NCBI GenBank assembly: GCA_965247975.1
Contig: OZ252050.1
Coordinates: forward strand, 3,906,001 to 3,970,000
Origin: Taishania sp965247975
GTDB lineage: Bacteria; Bacteroidota; Bacteroidia; Flavobacteriales_D; Crocinitomicaceae
Reading direction: 5' to 3'
DNA length: 64,000 nucleotides
The notes below the pieces were generated by a model. It was not told the origin of the DNA, searched no databases, and saw only the letters and a program-made list of their open reading frames with translations. Made by a program: the position numbers and the translations under genes. Numbering within the stretch: position 1 is the first letter of the stretch; every line of letters starts with the position of its first letter. Shown piece by piece: positions 61,447-64,000 of the stretch.

Positions 61447-62094
61447 TTAATACTGAAGAATGTAGTTGCTTATCTTTTCGCGACCAACGGTTGTTTCTGG
61501 ACCATGACCACAATAGATCAAGGTGTCTTCTGGCAAATTAAACATGATATCGAAAATGGATTTTTTCAAAGTCTCCAAATCGCCTCCGGGCAAATCCACT
61601 CGACCAAAACTTCCTTGAAATAATACATCTCCATTGATGACTAATTTTGATTCTTCGTTGTAAAAAACAACGTGTCCGGGCGCATGTCCTGGTGTGAAAA
61701 GCACATCAAAAGTAATCGAACCAAAAGTCAATTTTTCGCCACCTTTCAATAAAACATCAGGCTCAGGCGATGGATTATAAGCTTCAAAACCATAAACGTG
61801 AGCATAGCTGACTACAGAATTTACAGTTACTACATCCGATTCGTGGATGTAAAAATCAACATTGTATTTTCGTTTGACAAAAGCATTTCCCAAAACGTGA
61901 TCAATGTGTCCGTGCGTATTGAGAAGTGCTAAAACATTCAATTCACTTTCTGATATAAAATCGGTCAATGCTTGTTCTTCATGGCGTTCGTAGCATCCTG
62001 GATCTATAATTACAGCGTCGCCTACTTCGGTGTAAACAACGTACGTATTTTCCTGAATAGGATTAAAAGTGAATTTTTTAACGTGAAGTTTCAT
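61447..62094 (-). CDS. MBL-fold metallo-hydrolase (glyoxalase II-like)
   Basis: This 215-residue protein has the metallo-beta-lactamase metal motif NTHGHIDHVLG (His61, His63, Asp65, His66). Later ligands are in PGHAPGHVV, INGDVLF and YCGHGPETT. It matches the YcbL/GloB-like cytoplasmic thioester hydrolases. It sits between two glycosyltransferase genes, one base upstream of the GT4 gene; the context does not fix the substrate. Confidence 0.93.
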   Translation of the reverse strand: MKLHVKKFTFNPIQENTYVVYTEVGDAVIIDPGCYERHEEQALTDFISESELNVLALLNTHGHIDHVLGNAFVKRKYNVDFYIHESDVVTVNSVVSYAHVYGFEAYNPSPEPDVLLKGGEKLTFGSITFDVLFTPGHAPGHVVFYNEESKLVINGDVLFQGSFGRVDLPGGDLETLKKSIFDIMFNLPEDTLIYCGHGPETTVGREKISNYILQY

Positions 62095-62124
62095 ATGTCA
62101 AAGTTAGTTAGAATCTTTTGGATA

Positions 62125-63120
62125 TTAATTTCCCATTCTGTTGAACACATCTTTCACAATCTTTTCTATATCCTGAAATTCCATGCAATTAAAATGCTTT
62201 TTGGGACAACTTTGATGACCGATTTTCGAACAAGGTCTGCATTTTAAATTCAGGACTTCGTGAATGGAATACTGATCTGGCTTTTCAGGAAAATAGGAAT
62301 ACATGCCGAGCGCTGGAACGGTATTTCCCCAAACGCTAACTGTTGGAATGTCAAAACAAGAAGCAATGTGCATCAAACCTGTATCGTGTGTAAGAATGAC
62401 TTTCGCTTGCGCCACAATACTTGCCGATTGATTCAAGGAAAATCGATTCACACCATTTACCAGATTCGATTTGTGACTTAAGTTCTTCATCAAAGCATCT
62501 GATCGTTCAACGTCTGTTGGTCCTCCCAAAAGAATTACAGGTGCAGTTATTTGACCAATGATTTCTGTAAGTTTTTCTGTAGGCAAAATTTTAGTCGCAA
62601 ATTGAGCACCGATGGCAATCGCGACAAATGATTTTGGTTCTAAACCAATTGATTCAAGCGTATTTATGTGATTTTCATCGCCCAAATAATATTCGCAGTT
62701 CTTATTGTCCGAAACGACTCCCAATTCTTTCACAGCTTCAAAATAGCGATCCACGACATGCACTTTTGGCATTTTATCCGCTTTGAAATTTACCAAAAGC
62801 CATTTTTGAAAATTCAATTTAGGAAACGAATAGCTTTTGACGCCCAATTTTCGTTTTAACGAAAGTGTTCGAATGTTTTTGTGCAAATCAATCACAACAT
62901 CGTAATTCTCCAATTTCAAGGCATCAATCACTTCATCAATTGATTTTTCAATGCAAATTAATTTTGAAATTCGGGGATTATGTTCAAGAATGGAACGAAA
63001 CGAAGACTTCGTGATAAAATGAATCTCAGCATTTGGAATTTGTTCGTGAATGCATCGAACCACGGGCGTAGTTAGCACGATATCTCCGATGGAACTGAAA
63101 CGAACAATGAGAATTTTCAC
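62125..63120 (-). CDS. heptosyltransferase-type glycosyltransferase (GT9)
   Basis: This 331-residue GT9 enzyme has the N-terminal FSSIGDIVLTTPVVRCIHEQ, the middle HVVDRYFEAVKELG, IILLGGPTDVE-like donor loop (VILLGGPTDVERSD), LTHDTGLMHIASCF and a cysteine-bearing C-terminus (KCRPCSKIGHQSCPK). Such enzymes add heptose or related sugars to the LPS core. It leads the operon with the MBL and GT4 genes. The 222-base gap on its other side, up to the transposase gene, shows nothing I recognise. Confidence 0.93.
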   Translation of the reverse strand: MKILIVRFSSIGDIVLTTPVVRCIHEQIPNAEIHFITKSSFRSILEHNPRISKLICIEKSIDEVIDALKLENYDVVIDLHKNIRTLSLKRKLGVKSYSFPKLNFQKWLLVNFKADKMPKVHVVDRYFEAVKELGVVSDNKNCEYYLGDENHINTLESIGLEPKSFVAIAIGAQFATKILPTEKLTEIIGQITAPVILLGGPTDVERSDALMKNLSHKSNLVNGVNRFSLNQSASIVAQAKVILTHDTGLMHIASCFDIPTVSVWGNTVPALGMYSYFPEKPDQYSIHEVLNLKCRPCSKIGHQSCPKKHFNCMEFQDIEKIVKDVFNRMGN

Positions 63121-63342
63121 GTTATAAATTTAGACACAATTCTGTGAGAATAGCAAATGCATGTAATTTTATTAATCGGTAAATCCTTGCATGTGGAATT
63201 AAACAAATGAAATATCTCATATTTTGGGTGTCATTTCTTTCAAAACATTGGAATTATTCCTAACTTCAATAATCCTTGAAATGAAATCTATTTTCATTCG
63301 ATGAAACAAAAACCGTTTTTTTAATTGATTTACCTTTTCACG

Positions 63343-63912
63343 ATGACCAAATTTCAAAACAAATACCGCATTGAATCGATCCGTTTACAAAACTGGGATT
63401 ACCGCTGGAACGCTGCATATTTTATTACCATTTGCACCAAAAATCGTGAACATTATTTTGGCGAAATTCGCGACAACAAAATGCAATTGTCCGGTGCAGG
63501 CGTCATTGCTGACCTTTTGTGGCACGAAATAAAAAATCACGCGAAAAATATTGAATTGGGCGCATTTCAGGTGATGCCGAATCACATTCATGGGATAATT
63601 ATATTGAATGGGGAATCGTTTGATGCGGGGCATTTGGTAGAGGCAGGGCATGCCCTGCCTCTACCAAATGCCCCGCATCAAAAAACCATCGGCCAACAAC
63701 GATTTCAAAACATTGGAAAAAATTCCATTTCATCCATTATCGGATCATACAAATCCGCCGTGACAAAACACGCCAATCGATTGGGAATTGAATTTGCTTG
63801 GCAAACATTGTTTTACGATCATATCATTCATGATAATAATGCCTATCAACGCATTCATAATTACATTATTAACAATCCTTTGAAATGGAAAGAGGATAAA
63901 TTTTGTGGGTAA
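63343..63912 (+). CDS. REP-associated Y1 tyrosine transposase (RAYT-like)
   Basis: This is a 189-residue protein from ATG 63343; a frame from 63325 adds six unlikely residues. Y1_Tnp hallmarks are the HUH-type metal site QVMPNHIHGIII (His81, His83), the start NAAYFITICTKNREHYFG and a C-terminal RIHNYIINNPLKW. The candidate catalytic Tyr is Tyr136 in IIGSYKSAVTKH. Residues 93-114 are encoded by a 64-bp perfect palindrome and look like an in-frame insertion. The frame is intact, so the gene may be active. No second transposase gene is nearby. Confidence 0.9.
   Translation: MTKFQNKYRIESIRLQNWDYRWNAAYFITICTKNREHYFGEIRDNKMQLSGAGVIADLLWHEIKNHAKNIELGAFQVMPNHIHGIIILNGESFDAGHLVEAGHALPLPNAPHQKTIGQQRFQNIGKNSISSIIGSYKSAVTKHANRLGIEFAWQTLFYDHIIHDNNAYQRIHNYIINNPLKWKEDKFCG
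63619..63682. repeat. 64-bp perfect palindrome inside the transposase gene
   Basis: Two 32-base arms meet at 63650/63651 with no loop and no mismatch; pairing fails at the next base on each side. The centre is GGCAGGGCATGCCCTGCC. It is in frame with the transposase gene. Confidence 0.95.
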
Positions 63913-63962
63913 TTTATTGTTGAAAGGTTATTTGTTCCAATTCAAACTGGTATTAAAAAAAA

Positions 63963-64000
63963 ATGAATCGAAAACCAATACCTTTTGAAATATATTTCTG
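63963..64000 (+). CDS. possible start of a further gene (DUF1653-like), partial
   Basis: An ATG at 63963 after an A-rich stretch opens a frame to the end of the window (MNRKPIPFEIYF). The beginning recalls DUF1653 proteins, but only 12 codons are visible and the ribosome site is unclear, so this may be chance. Confidence 0.25.
   Translation, partial: MNRKPIPFEIYF

Noticed and set aside
63949..63982. GGTATT/AATACC inverted pair at the window end
   Set aside because: Six-base arms in AT-rich DNA are expected by chance.

Overview
The window is low-GC, gene-dense DNA from a member of the Bacteroidota, most likely Flavobacteriales and possibly near Crocinitomicaceae/Fluviicola (the rank below order is inference). 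The evidence is: type IX secretion (T9SS) sorting tails on several exported proteins (9047-10357, 38117-40366, 46580-48130), families largely restricted to this phylum (DUF5686, DUF2911, DUF3098, DUF6495, DUF1501/DUF1800 pair), and repeated promoter boxes of the Bacteroidota form TAnnTTTG. No rRNA, tRNA or CRISPR array was recognised by eye.

Layout. 1-3.0 kb, minus strand: a partial SpecificRecomb-family membrane protein, MarC and PurN. 3.1-6.1 kb, plus strand: nitroreductase, then the fatty-acid/RNA cluster acpP-fabF-rnc. 6.1-10.4 kb, minus strand: a NarL-type two-component pair, a small membrane protein and a T9SS cargo. 10.5-12.9 kb: YraN, SUFU-domain, DUF2911 and DUF6495 proteins. 13.0-14.6 kb: an AbiEi/AbiEii type IV toxin-antitoxin pair with a repeated operator-like promoter. 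14.8-22.8 kb, plus strand: PfkB kinase, DUF349 protein, two membrane proteins, a LytS/LytTR pair, a small exported protein and a CPA2 antiporter. 22.76-23.02 kb: a 260-bp element with about 30-bp terminal inverted repeats. 23.1-30.1 kb: glycyl-tRNA synthetase, DUF5686 protein, radical SAM/SPASM protein and ABC exporter. 30.2-31.6 kb: a compact HTH plus AbiEii-type nucleotidyltransferase cassette, bracketed by two copies of the 3' end of the neighbouring amidohydrolase gene. 31.5-35.9 kb: two exported amidohydrolase-fold proteins. 36-46.6 kb: cytochrome b/c-like proteins, HflX, a large T9SS protein, M20 dipeptidase, LEA-type lipoprotein, a Cys/His/Asp triad protein and a membrane pyrophosphatase with an unusual Cys/His-rich tail. 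46.6-49.8 kb: DUF1501/DUF1800. 49.8-53.6 kb: ftsX, DUF3098, uppP, truB, queA. 53.9-60.3 kb: a GT2 glycosyltransferase, then the terminal-oxidase cluster ctaB, two subunit III-like proteins, subunit IV, two SCO proteins and DUF420. 60.3-63.1 kb, minus strand: GT4, MBL hydrolase and GT9. 63.3 kb to the end: a REP-associated Y1 transposase carrying a 64-bp perfect palindrome inside its coding frame, and possibly the start of one more gene.

The window is mainly chromosomal housekeeping and envelope functions with small mobile or defence-like insertions. The points most worth a second look are the toxin-antitoxin cassette with its duplicated gene end, the cysteine-rich extension of the H+/Na+ pyrophosphatase, the palindrome inside the transposase, the inverted-repeat element at 22.8-23.0 kb, and the large soluble insertions in both cytochrome oxidase subunit III-like proteins.
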